Under the pieces are notes generated by a model. That model saw only the letters and a program-made list of their open reading frames with translations, made no database searches and was not told the DNA's origin. DNA of 64,000 bases from Acetobacteraceae bacterium (GTDB lineage Bacteria; Pseudomonadota; Alphaproteobacteria; Acetobacterales; Acetobacteraceae): positions 58,360 to 122,359 of the forward strand of contig JAIXWG010000029.1 of NCBI GenBank assembly GCA_027482245.1, read 5' to 3'. Shown piece by piece: positions 8,799 through 18,192 of this stretch. Within the stretch, counting starts at the first letter, position 1; every line of letters starts with the position of its first letter. The translations under genes were made by a program, and so were the position numbers.

Positions 8799-9536
8799 TC
8801 ACGCGTCCTTCGTCCAGGCCACCCGTTCCAGATAGGTCTTCAGGAACGTCTTCACCCGCGGTTCGCCACCGCCGCCGAAGACCTCGGCGGGTGGTGCCGC
8901 CTGCACCACCACCCCGTGGTCCAGGAACACCACGCGGGTGGAGAGGCTGGCCACGAAGCCCATCTCGTGGCTCACCACCAGCATCGTCACGCCTGACGCC
9001 GCCAGTGTGCGGATGACGTCCAGCACTTCCGTCGTCAGTTCGGGGTCGAGGGCCGCGGTCGGCTCGTCGAAGAGCAGCACGCGGGGTTCCATGGCCAGCG
9101 TGCGCGCGATGGCGACGCGCTGCTGCTGCCCGCCGGACAGCGCCGCGGGCTTGCGGCCGCCCAGCGCGCCGAGCCCGACCTTCGCCAGCGCCGCCTCCGC
9201 CTTGGCGTCCGCGTCGCGGGCGGGCATGCCGCGGACGAGTTTCAACGCGAGGGCCACGTTGTCCCGCGCCGTCAGATGCGGCCAGAGGTTGAACTGCTGG
9301 AACACCATGCCGATGGCGCCGTCGCCGGGCGTGGCGGCGCGGCCTTCCACGAGCACCTCGCCCCCCGAGATCGGGTCCAGCCCGGCAATGCAGCGGAGCA
9401 GGGAGGATTTGCCGGAGCCGCTCGGCCCTATGACGCCGATCGCCTCCCCCGGCATCACGTCGAGGCTGATGCGGCGCAGGATTTCCACATCGCCGACGCG
9501 GCGTTCGAGGGAGCGGACCTGGAGGACAGGGCTCAT
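8799..9536 (-). CDS. Polar amino-acid ABC transporter ATP-binding protein
   Basis: This is the ATPase of a HisP/GlnQ-type importer, 245 residues. It shows Walker A GPSGSGKSS (residues 37-45), Q-loop VFQQFNLWPHLT, signature LSGGQQQRVAIART, Walker B VLLFDEPTAALD and the H-loop VVSHEMGF. ATG 9536 overlaps the stop of the preceding permease gene (ATGA), which fixes the start; a much longer open frame upstream is an artefact of the permease region. It is the last gene of the SBP-permease-permease-ATPase operon. The substrate class (polar amino acids) follows from the family; the exact amino acid cannot be read off. Confidence 0.93.
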   Translation of the reverse strand: MSPVLQVRSLERRVGDVEILRRISLDVMPGEAIGVIGPSGSGKSSLLRCIAGLDPISGGEVLVEGRAATPGDGAIGMVFQQFNLWPHLTARDNVALALKLVRGMPARDADAKAEAALAKVGLGALGGRKPAALSGGQQQRVAIARTLAMEPRVLLFDEPTAALDPELTTEVLDVIRTLAASGVTMLVVSHEMGFVASLSTRVVFLDHGVVVQAAPPAEVFGGGGEPRVKTFLKTYLERVAWTKDA

Positions 9537-10186
9537 GCGGCCATCCGGCGTTCGATGCGGCGTTCCAGGGCGCGCGCGGCCCAGGAAGTCGCCTCCGTCA
9601 GGGCCCAATAGACCAGGGCCAGCACCAGCGTCGTCTCGGCAAAGGCGAAGGTGGCGGATCCGACGCCCTGCACGCGGAAGGTCAGCTCCGGCACCGTGAT
9701 GATGGACAGCACGGCGGTTTCCTTGATGAGGATGACGGCGAGGTTGACCAGCGACGGCAGCACGGCGAGCGCCATCACCGGCAGCATGATGCGCAGCACG
9801 GTCTGCGGGCGGGAGAGCCCCAGCATGCGCGCCGCTTCCAGCTGGCCGGGCGGCACCGCCATGAAGCCGGCGCGGAAAACCTCGGAGAAATAGGCGGCGC
9901 CATAGGCGGAGAGCGCGACCAGGCCGGCCACGACGGGCGAGAGGTCGATGCCGATGAAGGGCCCGCCAAAATACAGCAGGAAGCACTGCACCAGGAAGGG
10001 CGTGCCGCGCACCGCCTCCACCGCCGCCGCCAGCGGCCAGGTGAGCGCCGCGGGCGCGAAGAAGCGCATTGCGCCGATCAGGAAGCCGGCGACGATGCCG
10101 ATGGCGACGCCGCCGAGCCAGAGCGCCAGCGTCATCGGCAGGCCGAGCGCGGCGGCTGCCAGGCTGTCCGTGAAGGCCTGGATCAT
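9533..10186 (-). CDS. Polar amino-acid ABC transporter permease (HisM/GlnP type)
   Basis: One of two inner-membrane permeases of the importer, 217 residues with about five membrane helices. The ATPase-coupling EAA loop reads LEAARMLGLSRPQTVLRIMLP. VEAVRGTPFLVQCFLLYFGGP near residues 56-76 is the typical HisMQ N-terminal signature. It overlaps the ATPase gene by 4 nt and is separated from the other permease gene by 145 nt of hairpin-rich DNA, an unusually wide gap inside such an operon. Confidence 0.93.
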   Translation of the reverse strand: MIQAFTDSLAAAALGLPMTLALWLGGVAIGIVAGFLIGAMRFFAPAALTWPLAAAVEAVRGTPFLVQCFLLYFGGPFIGIDLSPVVAGLVALSAYGAAYFSEVFRAGFMAVPPGQLEAARMLGLSRPQTVLRIMLPVMALAVLPSLVNLAVILIKETAVLSIITVPELTFRVQGVGSATFAFAETTLVLALVYWALTEATSWAARALERRIERRMAA

Positions 10187-10193
10187 GATGACT

Positions 10194-10216
10194 GCACGAA
10201 GGCGTCGCCTTCGTGC
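10194..10216. repeat. Intra-operon palindrome between the two permease genes
   Basis: GCACGAAGGCG and CGCCTTCGTGC form an 11-bp inverted repeat around a single T (10194-10216), 8 nt before the downstream permease start on the minus strand. Further short GC inverted repeats follow up to 10331. It could tune expression of the two distal genes or be a decayed palindromic element. Confidence 0.55.
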
Positions 10217-10331
10217 CCCTCAAGCGCCGGGCGCCGCGCATCCGCGCGGCTTGGCTTCGCCGCACTGGCGGCGGGCGCCGTTCGGCGCCTCGGCCCTGCG
10301 GGCCGCAGGACTGTTCCAGTGGCCGCGGTCG

Positions 10332-10946
10332 TCATGCGGCCTTGCCCCGCGCCAGCATCGTCAGCAGCAGGTTCATCGAGAGGTACATCGCCCCGCACAG
10401 CGCATAGGCCGGCAAGGGCTCGAAGGTGGAGGAGGCGATGGCCTGCGCGCTGCGCGTCAGTTCCAGGATGCCGACGACGGAAACGAGCGACGATGCCTTC
10501 ACGATCAGGATCGCCTCGTTGATCACCGCGGGGCGCATGGCCTGGATGGCGATGGGCAGGCGGATGCGCAGCAGGATCTGCCGCGGCGTCAGGCCGAGCA
10601 GCCGCGCGGCCTCCAGCCCCCCCTTCGGCACGAGCGCGAAGCCACCGCGGATGATCTCCGCCATATAGGCCGCGCAGCAGAGGCCGAGCGTCGCCGTTGC
10701 GGCGAACCAGGCGGGCAGGTCGATGCCGAGGAAGGGCAGCGCGTAATAGGCGAGCATCAACTGGATCAGCAGCGGCACGCCGCGGAAGAAGCTGACATAG
10801 GTGAGCGCCCAGGCGCGGCGGGCCTCACACCCCACCGCGATGGGCACGCCAAGGACCAGGCCGAGGGCGATGCCCACGGCCGAGATCCAGACGGTGTTCC
10901 CCGCCGCCCAGAGCATGGGCGGCAGGGCTTCGGCGATGAAGTCCAA
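10332..10946 (-). CDS. Polar amino-acid ABC transporter permease (HisQ/GlnP type)
   Basis: The second permease, 204 residues. The HisMQ signature appears as YVSFFRGVPLLIQLMLAYYALP, and the EAA loop as LEAARLLGLTPRQILLRIRLPIAIQ. It begins 3 nt after the binding-protein stop codon, so the two are translationally linked. Two different permeases imply a heterodimeric channel, as in HisQM. Confidence 0.93.
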   Translation of the reverse strand: MDFIAEALPPMLWAAGNTVWISAVGIALGLVLGVPIAVGCEARRAWALTYVSFFRGVPLLIQLMLAYYALPFLGIDLPAWFAATATLGLCCAAYMAEIIRGGFALVPKGGLEAARLLGLTPRQILLRIRLPIAIQAMRPAVINEAILIVKASSLVSVVGILELTRSAQAIASSTFEPLPAYALCGAMYLSMNLLLTMLARGKAA

Positions 10947-10949
10947 TTC

Positions 10950-11792
10950 TTACGCGTTGGCTTCGACGACGCGGGCAGGCACCTCGAAGGACTGGCCGAA
11001 CCACTTGGTCTGCAGCGCGGCCAGGCGGCCATCGGTGCGCATGGCGTCGATCACGCCATCCACGGCATCCAGCAGCGGCGCCGTGTCGGCGTCCTTCCGG
11101 CCGATATAGCCGAAATAGACCTTGGCGCCGAAGGGAGGGTTCACCACGGCGAAGGCGCCGCGGCGCTGCTGCGCGACATAGGCGATGTTGGGCAGCGAAT
11201 TCGCCACCGCGACGATGCGGCCGGCGGCGAGGTCCGCATAGGTCTCGCTGAAGGACTGGTATTCGCGGATCTGGACGTTGAGGTTGTTGGCCGCGATGAA
11301 GTTCTGCAGCTGCGTCAGCTGCGCCGTCGCCTGCGCGCAGCCCACCGTCTTGCCGTTGATGTCCTCCGGCTTCTGGATGCTGGCATCATTGGCGCGCTTC
11401 AGCAGCGCGACCGTGGCGTCCGCGATCGGGGCGGTGAAGCGGTAGCGCTCCATCCGCGCGCGGGTGATGGTGGCGGGGCCGGCGACCAGGTCGAAGCGGC
11501 CGGCTTCCAGCCCGGGCAGCACGCCCGGCCAGGGCAGGTCCTGGAAGCGGATGCGGAGGTTGAGCGCCTTGCCCACTTCGGCGAACAGCTCGCTGTTCAT
11601 GCCGACCTGGCGGCCACCCTCGGTGAAGTCGAAGGGGGCGAAGTGCAGCTCGGTGGCGATCATCAGCTCGCCCGCACGGCGCGCCTTCTCCAGGTTGTTC
11701 GCGTGAGCGAAGCGGGGGGCGAGCATCGGGGCGAACAGGGCCGCAGCCGCGGTCAGCCCCGCCTGGCGGCGGGTCGGGGTGAAGGCAGTCAT
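10950..11792 (-). CDS. Polar amino-acid ABC transporter solute-binding protein
   Basis: The periplasmic receptor, 280 residues. A Tat-like signal peptide (TRRQAGLTAAAALFAPML) is followed by a family 3 binding-protein fold. The landmarks are LMIATELHFAPFDF, the GMNSELFAEVGKAL stretch and the DLVAGPATITRARMERYRFTAPI segment, which normally contacts the amino-acid carboxylate. ATG 11792 has AGGAGA 8 nt upstream and was preferred to an in-frame ATG 18 nt earlier. It is the first gene of the operon and diverges from the oxygenase/GntR pair, with 170 nt between the two starts. Confidence 0.9.
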   Translation of the reverse strand: MTAFTPTRRQAGLTAAAALFAPMLAPRFAHANNLEKARRAGELMIATELHFAPFDFTEGGRQVGMNSELFAEVGKALNLRIRFQDLPWPGVLPGLEAGRFDLVAGPATITRARMERYRFTAPIADATVALLKRANDASIQKPEDINGKTVGCAQATAQLTQLQNFIAANNLNVQIREYQSFSETYADLAAGRIVAVANSLPNIAYVAQQRRGAFAVVNPPFGAKVYFGYIGRKDADTAPLLDAVDGVIDAMRTDGRLAALQTKWFGQSFEVPARVVEANA

Positions 11793-11889
11793 CGTCGTCT
11801 CCTGGGCCATTCGGCCGCCTGTGAATTCCGTCCGGGCCGTGCCGGCGTCTTCCCCGTTCGACTATCCCGCCCCGTCTGCGCAGGGTCAG

Positions 11890-11917
11890 TTGACATGACA
11901 GGTCATGACCGTAGGGT
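11890..11917 (+). promoter_or_regulatory. Candidate promoter with embedded inverted repeat
   Basis: TTGACA (11890-11895) and TAGGGT (11912-11917), 16 nt apart, could be -35 and -10 boxes for the oxygenase gene, whose start is 46 nt further on. Inside the spacer is a perfect inverted repeat, CATGAC-AG-GTCATG (11894-11907). An overlap of promoter and palindrome in a divergent intergenic region suits autoregulation by the adjacent GntR protein, but the site lacks the classical GT-N-TAGAC core of that family. Confidence 0.5.
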
Positions 11918-11962
11918 CGCCTTCCCTGCGTATCAAGCCCAACCTTGGCGGGAGCTTGCACC

Positions 11963-12919
11963 ATGACGCACCAGCTTGGAAACAGCAGCCTTCCGGTGAT
12001 CGACCTGACGCCGCTGGACAACCCGGGCGGGGAGGCTGCGGTAGCCGCGGCCATCAACGCCGCCTGCACGGGCCCGGGCTTCTTCTACGTCCGCAACCAC
12101 GGCGTGCCGGAGGCGACGATCGCCGCCGCCATGGCCGCCGCGCGGCGCTTCTTCCTGCTGCCGCAGGACGTGAAGATGCGCACCAAGGCGAACCTGATCC
12201 ACCGCGGCTGGCACGCCGCCGGCGGCGCCGTGATGGAGGGCGCGAAGAAGCCCGACCTGAAGGAGTTCTTCTCCATCGGGCTTGACCTGCCCGCCGACCA
12301 CCCGACCGTCCTGGCCGGGGAGAAGCTGCGCGGCCCCAACAACTGGCCCGCCGAGGTGCCGGAACTGGCGCCGGCGATGGAGGCCTATTTCACCGCCATC
12401 GGCGCCTGCGGCGCGAAGCTGCTGCGCGCGGTCGCCCTCAGCCTCGGGCTGGATCGTGACTTCTTCGCGCCCCACTACCGGGTTCCGCTGCAGCGGACGC
12501 AGGCGATCTTCTACCCGCCCCAGGCGCCGGACGACACGGATGGCTTCGGCGTCGCGCCCCACACGGATTTCGGCTGCATCACCCTGCTCTGGCAGGATGA
12601 CAGCGGGGGGCTGGAGGTGCGCGAACGCCAGACCGGCGCCTGGATCCCCGCACCGCCGCTGCCGGGCACGCTGGTGGTGAATGTCGGCGACCTGCTGGGG
12701 CGCTGGAGCAACGACCGCTTCGCCAGCACGCCGCATCGCGTGGTGAACCGCAGCGGGCATGAACGCATGTCCATCGCGACCTTCTACGACCCCGACTTCT
12801 CGGCCCCCGTCGATCCGCGCTCGCTGGGTGCGACCGAGCCGCACTACCCGCCCACAACCTGCGGGGAACACATCCTCGGCCGCTTCGCCCAGGCCTTCGC
12901 CTACCGCAAGCAGGCATGA
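11963..12919 (+). CDS. Isopenicillin N synthase-like 2OG-Fe(II) oxygenase
   Basis: A non-haem iron oxygenase of the isopenicillin N synthase family, 318 residues. The N-terminal DIOX_N domain starts with LPVIDLTPLD and contains GFFYVRNHGVP. The iron triad is visible as His200 and Asp202 (APHTDFGCITLLWQD) and His258 (STPHRVV). Arg268-x-Ser270 (RMS) is the usual 2-oxoglutarate anchor. ATG 11963 follows GGGAG; a TTG 18 nt upstream is less likely. Bacterial relatives are often called isopenicillin N synthase without making penicillin, so the substrate is unknown. It overlaps the GntR gene by 4 nt and faces the amino-acid importer, so it may hydroxylate or desaturate an imported amino acid or derivative. 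Confidence 0.85.
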   Translation: MTHQLGNSSLPVIDLTPLDNPGGEAAVAAAINAACTGPGFFYVRNHGVPEATIAAAMAAARRFFLLPQDVKMRTKANLIHRGWHAAGGAVMEGAKKPDLKEFFSIGLDLPADHPTVLAGEKLRGPNNWPAEVPELAPAMEAYFTAIGACGAKLLRAVALSLGLDRDFFAPHYRVPLQRTQAIFYPPQAPDDTDGFGVAPHTDFGCITLLWQDDSGGLEVRERQTGAWIPAPPLPGTLVVNVGDLLGRWSNDRFASTPHRVVNRSGHERMSIATFYDPDFSAPVDPRSLGATEPHYPPTTCGEHILGRFAQAFAYRKQA

Positions 12920-13629
12920 CCGCGGCGGAGCCGCAGCCACGTTATGCGGCGGTGAAGGACTACGTCCGGCGGCGCATCCTCAGCGGGGAATGGCCGCCGG
13001 ACACGAAGATCCCGTCGGAGAACGCGCTCGGGCCGGAACTCGGCGTCAGCCGCATCACGGTGAACCGCGCCTTCGCGGAACTCGCCCAGGAAGGGCTGCT
13101 GCGGAAGGTGCAGGGGGTCGGCACATTCGTCGCCCGCGCCAGGCCGCGCTTCGGCCTCATGACCATCCACGACATCGCGGAGGAGATCGCCGCCCGCGGC
13201 ATGGCATGGACCTGCCGCGTGCTCCGCCTCGGCGTGATGCCAGCCCCGGCGGAAGCCGCCGCGGCCCTGCTGCTGCCACCCGGCGCACCCCTGCCGCACA
13301 GCGCCATCCTCCACCTTGGCGACGAGGCACCGATCCAGCAGGAGGAACGCTGGCTCCGCCCGGGCTACGCGCCCGGCTACCTCGAGCGCGACTACACGAC
13401 GGAGACGACCTTCGCCCACCTGGTCCGCGCGGGGAACGCGACGGCGATGGAGCAATCCATCACGGCCATCCTGCCCGATGCGGGCCTGGCCAAACTGCTG
13501 GCAGTGCCGCGCAACCAGCCCTGCCTGGTGATCCAGCGCACGACCTTCACGGAAGGGCAGGCGATGACCTTCTCGCGGCTGGTGCAGCCGGCCAATCGGT
13601 TCGAGATTGCGGGGAGGGCGAGGTTGTGA
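12916..13629 (+). CDS. GntR-family regulator, HutC subfamily (UTRA domain)
   Basis: A transcription factor of 237 residues. The N-terminal winged HTH (about residues 8-75) shows IPSENALGPELGVSRITVNRAF and the wing LLRKVQGVGTFVA. A UTRA effector domain follows (residues 85-230), with the conserved ILHLGDEAPIQQEERWL and the C-terminal TTFTEGQAMTFSRLV. It is in an ATGA overlap with the oxygenase gene. HutC-type repressors usually sense an intermediate of the pathway they control. Local control of the oxygenase and the divergent ABC importer is the simplest reading. It has not been shown to sense histidine or urocanate here. Confidence 0.9.
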   Translation: MTAAEPQPRYAAVKDYVRRRILSGEWPPDTKIPSENALGPELGVSRITVNRAFAELAQEGLLRKVQGVGTFVARARPRFGLMTIHDIAEEIAARGMAWTCRVLRLGVMPAPAEAAAALLLPPGAPLPHSAILHLGDEAPIQQEERWLRPGYAPGYLERDYTTETTFAHLVRAGNATAMEQSITAILPDAGLAKLLAVPRNQPCLVIQRTTFTEGQAMTFSRLVQPANRFEIAGRARL

Positions 13630-13631
13630 AC

Positions 13632-13682
13632 GCAGGGGGCGCTGCCCCCTGCAACCCCCGCCAGGGTCCAACCGGACCCTGG
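13632..13682. repeat. Two-hairpin palindromic repeat, copy 2
   Basis: GCAGGGGGC/GCCCCCTGC (13632-13652) and CCAGGGTCC/GGACCCTGG (13661-13682) are two perfect 9-bp stems between the convergent GntR and nitroreductase genes. They start 2 nt after one stop codon and end 7 nt before the other. Both the CCAGG...CCTGG stem type and the linking CCCCCGCCAGG recur in the other copies in this window. Confidence 0.8.
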
Positions 13683-13689
13683 ACCGGGT

Positions 13690-14520
13690 CTATTTGAGTC
13701 CGAAACCCAACGCCGTGAGCGCCTCGCGCATCCGGTCGCGGCCGGACAGCGCGGCGGCGGTGCCGACGCGGCTGATCATGCGCTGCGTCCAGTCCTGCTT
13801 GCCCATGCCGACCGCCTGGGAGAAATCGCCGAGCGCCTTGTCATAGCCGGCGATCGCCGTGCTCTCCTCGGTAATCCCGTACTGCTCCCGATGCAGCACC
13901 AGCGATTGCGGCAGCCGCGGCTTCACCGCGCCAGGCACGGCCGGGTCGGGATGGCCGACCGCCAGCCCGAAGGCGGCGAAGGCATTCGGCGGCAGGTTCA
14001 ACTCCGCCGCCACCTTCTCCGGATGATGGCGCAACGCACCGACATAGACGGTGCCAAGCCCGAGGCTCTCCGCCGCCACCACGCAGTTCTGCGCCGCCAG
14101 CGCGGCATCGACCAGCGCCACCATGAAGCTCTCGAGGTAGTCGAGACCCTCCAGCTTCCGCTGATGCGCCTCCCCAAGCCGCGTCAGGCGGGACAGGTCG
14201 GCGACCCAGCACAGGAACAGCGGCGCCTGGCGGATGAAACGCTGGCTGTTGGAGAGGTCCGCCAGCCGCCCCTTCCGCTCGATATCCTCGACCGCCACCA
14301 CGGACCAGGCCTGGAGGTTGGAGGACGTCGGCGCCGACTGCGCCGCCGCGACCAGCGTCTCCAGCACCCCCGGCGCCAGCGCATCGGGCAGGTAGGCGCG
14401 GACGGAGCGGTGGCCGAGCATCGTCTCCAGCACCGCGTTGACGGGCGGCGCCACATCGGGCGCCGCGCCGCCGTAGCGGGACTGGAAATCCTCAGGGAGG
14501 CGGGAGGCGGTCTGGTCCAT
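13690..14520 (-). CDS. Nitroreductase-family NADPH-dependent flavin oxidoreductase
   Basis: An FMN oxidoreductase of the NfsA/Frp-like branch, 276 residues. The N-terminal FMN phosphate motif is HRSVRAYLPDAL, followed by AAAQSAPTSSNLQAWSVVAV. LGTVYVGALRHHPEKVAAEL and GLAVGHPDP appear in the middle. The C-terminal extension with KPRLPQSLVLHREQY is typical of the group that contacts the second subunit. It probably reduces quinones or nitro-compounds, but the natural substrate is unknown. It stands alone between two palindromic repeats. Confidence 0.88.
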   Translation of the reverse strand: MDQTASRLPEDFQSRYGGAAPDVAPPVNAVLETMLGHRSVRAYLPDALAPGVLETLVAAAQSAPTSSNLQAWSVVAVEDIERKGRLADLSNSQRFIRQAPLFLCWVADLSRLTRLGEAHQRKLEGLDYLESFMVALVDAALAAQNCVVAAESLGLGTVYVGALRHHPEKVAAELNLPPNAFAAFGLAVGHPDPAVPGAVKPRLPQSLVLHREQYGITEESTAIAGYDKALGDFSQAVGMGKQDWTQRMISRVGTAAALSGRDRMREALTALGFGLK

Positions 14521-14581
14521 GGGTGTCTCCTGTGTTGCGCACAGGTACCCATGGCCCGGGTCGAAGGGCTACCCCCCTACC

Positions 14582-14646
14582 GACGACGGTCCAGGGGGGT
14601 CTCCCCCCTGGCGGATGGGGTCCGGGGAAGGCAGCGCCTTCCCCGG
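14582..14646. repeat. Two-hairpin palindromic repeat, copy 3
   Basis: CCAGGGGGG/CCCCCCTGG (14591-14611) and CCGGGGAAGGC/GCCTTCCCCGG (14622-14646). The first 15 nt and last 41 nt equal those of copy 1 at 8733-8797. In between, GCCG/CGGC is replaced by GGGG/CCCC, so the base pairing is kept while the sequence changes. It ends 2 nt before the acs stop codon and probably terminates acs transcription. Confidence 0.85.
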
Positions 14647-14648
14647 AA

Positions 14649-16589
<1,941 letters not shown>

Positions 16590-16713
16590 GGGCGTCCCCA
16601 ACCTTGTTCCGGCCTTGCGGCGGTTCGTAGGTCCCGAATGGGCCATGGGCCTTGATATGCGTCAACCGGCGCGGCGGTGCAGCGGGAATCGGTAACGCTT
16701 GGGACCGAAAACG

Positions 16714-16745
16714 AAAAAACCGCCGCCCCCGGTGGGGGACGGCGG
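16714..16745 (-). terminator. Intrinsic terminator of the small secreted-protein gene
   Basis: On the minus strand CCGCCG/CGGCGG, extended by a four-pair G-C stem after one mismatch, closes a GGTG/CACC loop. It is followed by six T residues (16714-16719 on the plus strand are A). This is one of the few hairpins in the window with a proper T-run, 41 nt after the stop codon of the gene at 16786-17088. Confidence 0.8.
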
Positions 16746-16785
16746 CCAAGTCGGGGAGAGAGAGAGGGAAGCGGGTGGCGCGGCG

Positions 16786-17088
16786 TCAGTTCGTCGCGCG
16801 CGGGGCCTGCGGGGCGGCCGGCGTGGCCGGGCGGGCGGGCTGGGCCTGCTGGGCCTGCGTGGCGGGGCGCGCCGCGGGGGTCGTGGCGTGGACGCTGCCG
16901 CCGGGGTTGGCCGGCGTCGCCGCCTGCACGGGGCGCTGCACCGGCGCGGCCGGCGCCGTCACGGCGGGGCGGGTGGTGGCCACGGGGGCCGTGGAGGTGA
17001 CACTGCCGCTGGTGCCCTGGGCCAGGGCCGGGACCGCGCCGATCAGGATCAGCGTGGCGGCGAGGGGCAGGCGGGAGAGGGAGCGCAT
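16786..17088 (-). CDS. Small secreted Ala/Pro/Thr-rich protein
   Basis: The family is not recognised. The 100-residue product has a signal peptide (MRSLSRLPLAATLILIGAVP, cleaved after ALA). An almost wholly Ala, Pro, Thr, Gln and Val chain without charge clusters follows, likely disordered in the periplasm. ATG 17088 was chosen because AAAGGA lies 9 nt upstream and the signal peptide begins there. It has its own strong terminator, so it is probably expressed on its own. Confidence 0.6.
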   Translation of the reverse strand: MRSLSRLPLAATLILIGAVPALAQGTSGSVTSTAPVATTRPAVTAPAAPVQRPVQAATPANPGGSVHATTPAARPATQAQQAQPARPATPAAPQAPRATN

Positions 17089-17185
17089 CGGATCCATCCT
17101 TTGGGTTGCGCCGTGATGTCTGGCGCAAGACAGAGAATGGGCATGCCCCATGTCGGGCGTTGGGCGCCGCCAAGGTGTTTTCAGG

Positions 17186-17677
17186 TCAGGCGCGGCGGCC
17201 GCGTGGCGATGGCGGCGGAACGGTGGCGGGGGCGGGGATGCCGAACAGGCGGGGGTCCCAGTCCAGTGGCTCGACCGGGCCCGGCACGATGCGGGCGGCG
17301 TTCGGATGGGCTGTATTGATGACGATGTTGGCCTCCTGCGGCACTAGGGCGGAGGGCACGCGCAGCAGCGCCGTCCGCGCCCCCGCCAGCCAGGCGGCGC
17401 CGGCGGCCACGGCTTCCGGGCTGCCGGGGCTGCGCCAGCCCATGGGCGGCGCGGCGGTCAGGTCTTCCACCGCCAGGTCGTCCGGCACCTCCGCCTCCAC
17501 CAGCAGCGTGCCGCCGAGGTTCCGGCGCTGCGCGAGCCGTTCCAGCATGGCGAGCGACAGCGTCGCGGCCGCATAGATCACCGGCCGCCCCGGCGGATTC
17601 CAGCGCCCGCCATGGAGCGCGGCGCCCAGCCCATCCCAGACCGGATGCTGCGCGGTGCCGAGGCGATAGACCTTCAC
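17186..17677 (-). CDS. RES-domain toxin
   Basis: A RES-family protein of 163 residues. The family signature is at the N-terminus: VYRLG with Arg5, GGRWNPPGRPVIYAA with Arg25 and Tyr35, then TLSLAMLERL with Glu46. Arg, Tyr and Glu are the residue types that line the active site of known RES toxins (MbcT/ParT class), which degrade NAD+ or ADP-ribosylate targets. It lies 7 nt downstream of a Xre/DUF2384-type antitoxin gene, the canonical antitoxin-toxin order. Whether it consumes NAD+ or modifies a protein cannot be told from sequence alone. Confidence 0.88.
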   Translation of the reverse strand: MKVYRLGTAQHPVWDGLGAALHGGRWNPPGRPVIYAAATLSLAMLERLAQRRNLGGTLLVEAEVPDDLAVEDLTAAPPMGWRSPGSPEAVAAGAAWLAGARTALLRVPSALVPQEANIVINTAHPNAARIVPGPVEPLDWDPRLFGIPAPATVPPPSPRGRRA

Positions 17678-17684
17678 GCCGCTG

Positions 17685-18134
17685 CTACGCCGGCAGCCCG
17701 TATTCGATGTTGACCAGCATCCGCTCCACCTGCCGCGCGCCGAGATCCGTCGCCGCGACCTCGATCGGCGGGCGGTTGCCGAGCAGGGGGTGCGGCTCCG
17801 TCAGCCAGGCCCGGGCTTCCGCGGCCTCCCCCAGCGACTGGGCAGCCAGCGCCGCGATGCGGGCCAGGCGCTCGGCCCGTTCACTGGCCGCGGCGGAAAG
17901 CCGGGGGCTGCGCTTCAGCGTGGCGGGGGAGGCGACCAGCGCCTCGACCTGCCGGCGCAGCGTGGAGGCACGGTCCCCGCCCGGCACCACCGCATCGGCC
18001 AGCGCCTGGACGACACCGCGGGGAAACCCCTGCGCCACCGCCTCCGTCAGCTCGCCCAGCGACCGCAGCTCCGCCCGCAGCGTGCGCGGGCCGCCCAGCG
18101 CGGCGGCGACCTTGGCGACCTCGACGGGATACAT
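17685..18134 (-). CDS. Xre/MbcA/ParS-family antitoxin (DUF2384)
   Basis: The partner antitoxin, 149 residues. The N-terminal half has an HTH-like region (LRSLGELTEAVAQGFPRGVVQALADAV). The C-terminal DUF2384 toxin-binding domain ends in LGNRPPIEVAATDLGARQVERMLVNIEYGLPA, with the canonical LGNRPPIE and the I-x-Y-G-x-P-A terminus that inserts into the RES active site. ATG 18134 was preferred to an in-frame ATG at 18170. It has CGGAG upstream, and the two direct repeats at 18150-18187 then fall in the promoter, as expected for autoregulation. Confidence 0.87.
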   Translation of the reverse strand: MYPVEVAKVAAALGGPRTLRAELRSLGELTEAVAQGFPRGVVQALADAVVPGGDRASTLRRQVEALVASPATLKRSPRLSAAASERAERLARIAALAAQSLGEAAEARAWLTEPHPLLGNRPPIEVAATDLGARQVERMLVNIEYGLPA

Positions 18135-18149
18135 GGCGGGACGGGCTCC

Positions 18150-18187
18150 GGGATCAGGTGAGCCCATCATATGGGATCAGGTGAGCC
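18150..18187 (-). promoter_or_regulatory. 15-bp direct repeats in the RES/Xre promoter
   Basis: GGCTCACCTGATCCC occurs twice on the minus strand (18150-18164 and 18173-18187), with a period of 23 bp, or about two helical turns. The copies lie 16-53 nt upstream of the antitoxin start and begin 6 nt before the end of the upstream Rieske gene. They are good candidate operators for the antitoxin. Confidence 0.65.
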
Positions 18188-18192
18188 GAAAG

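Noticed and set aside
11963..12919. Penicillin biosynthesis
   Set aside because: The oxygenase is IPNS-like by fold only; no ACV synthetase or acyltransferase is near, and this family name is used broadly for bacterial 2OG oxygenases.
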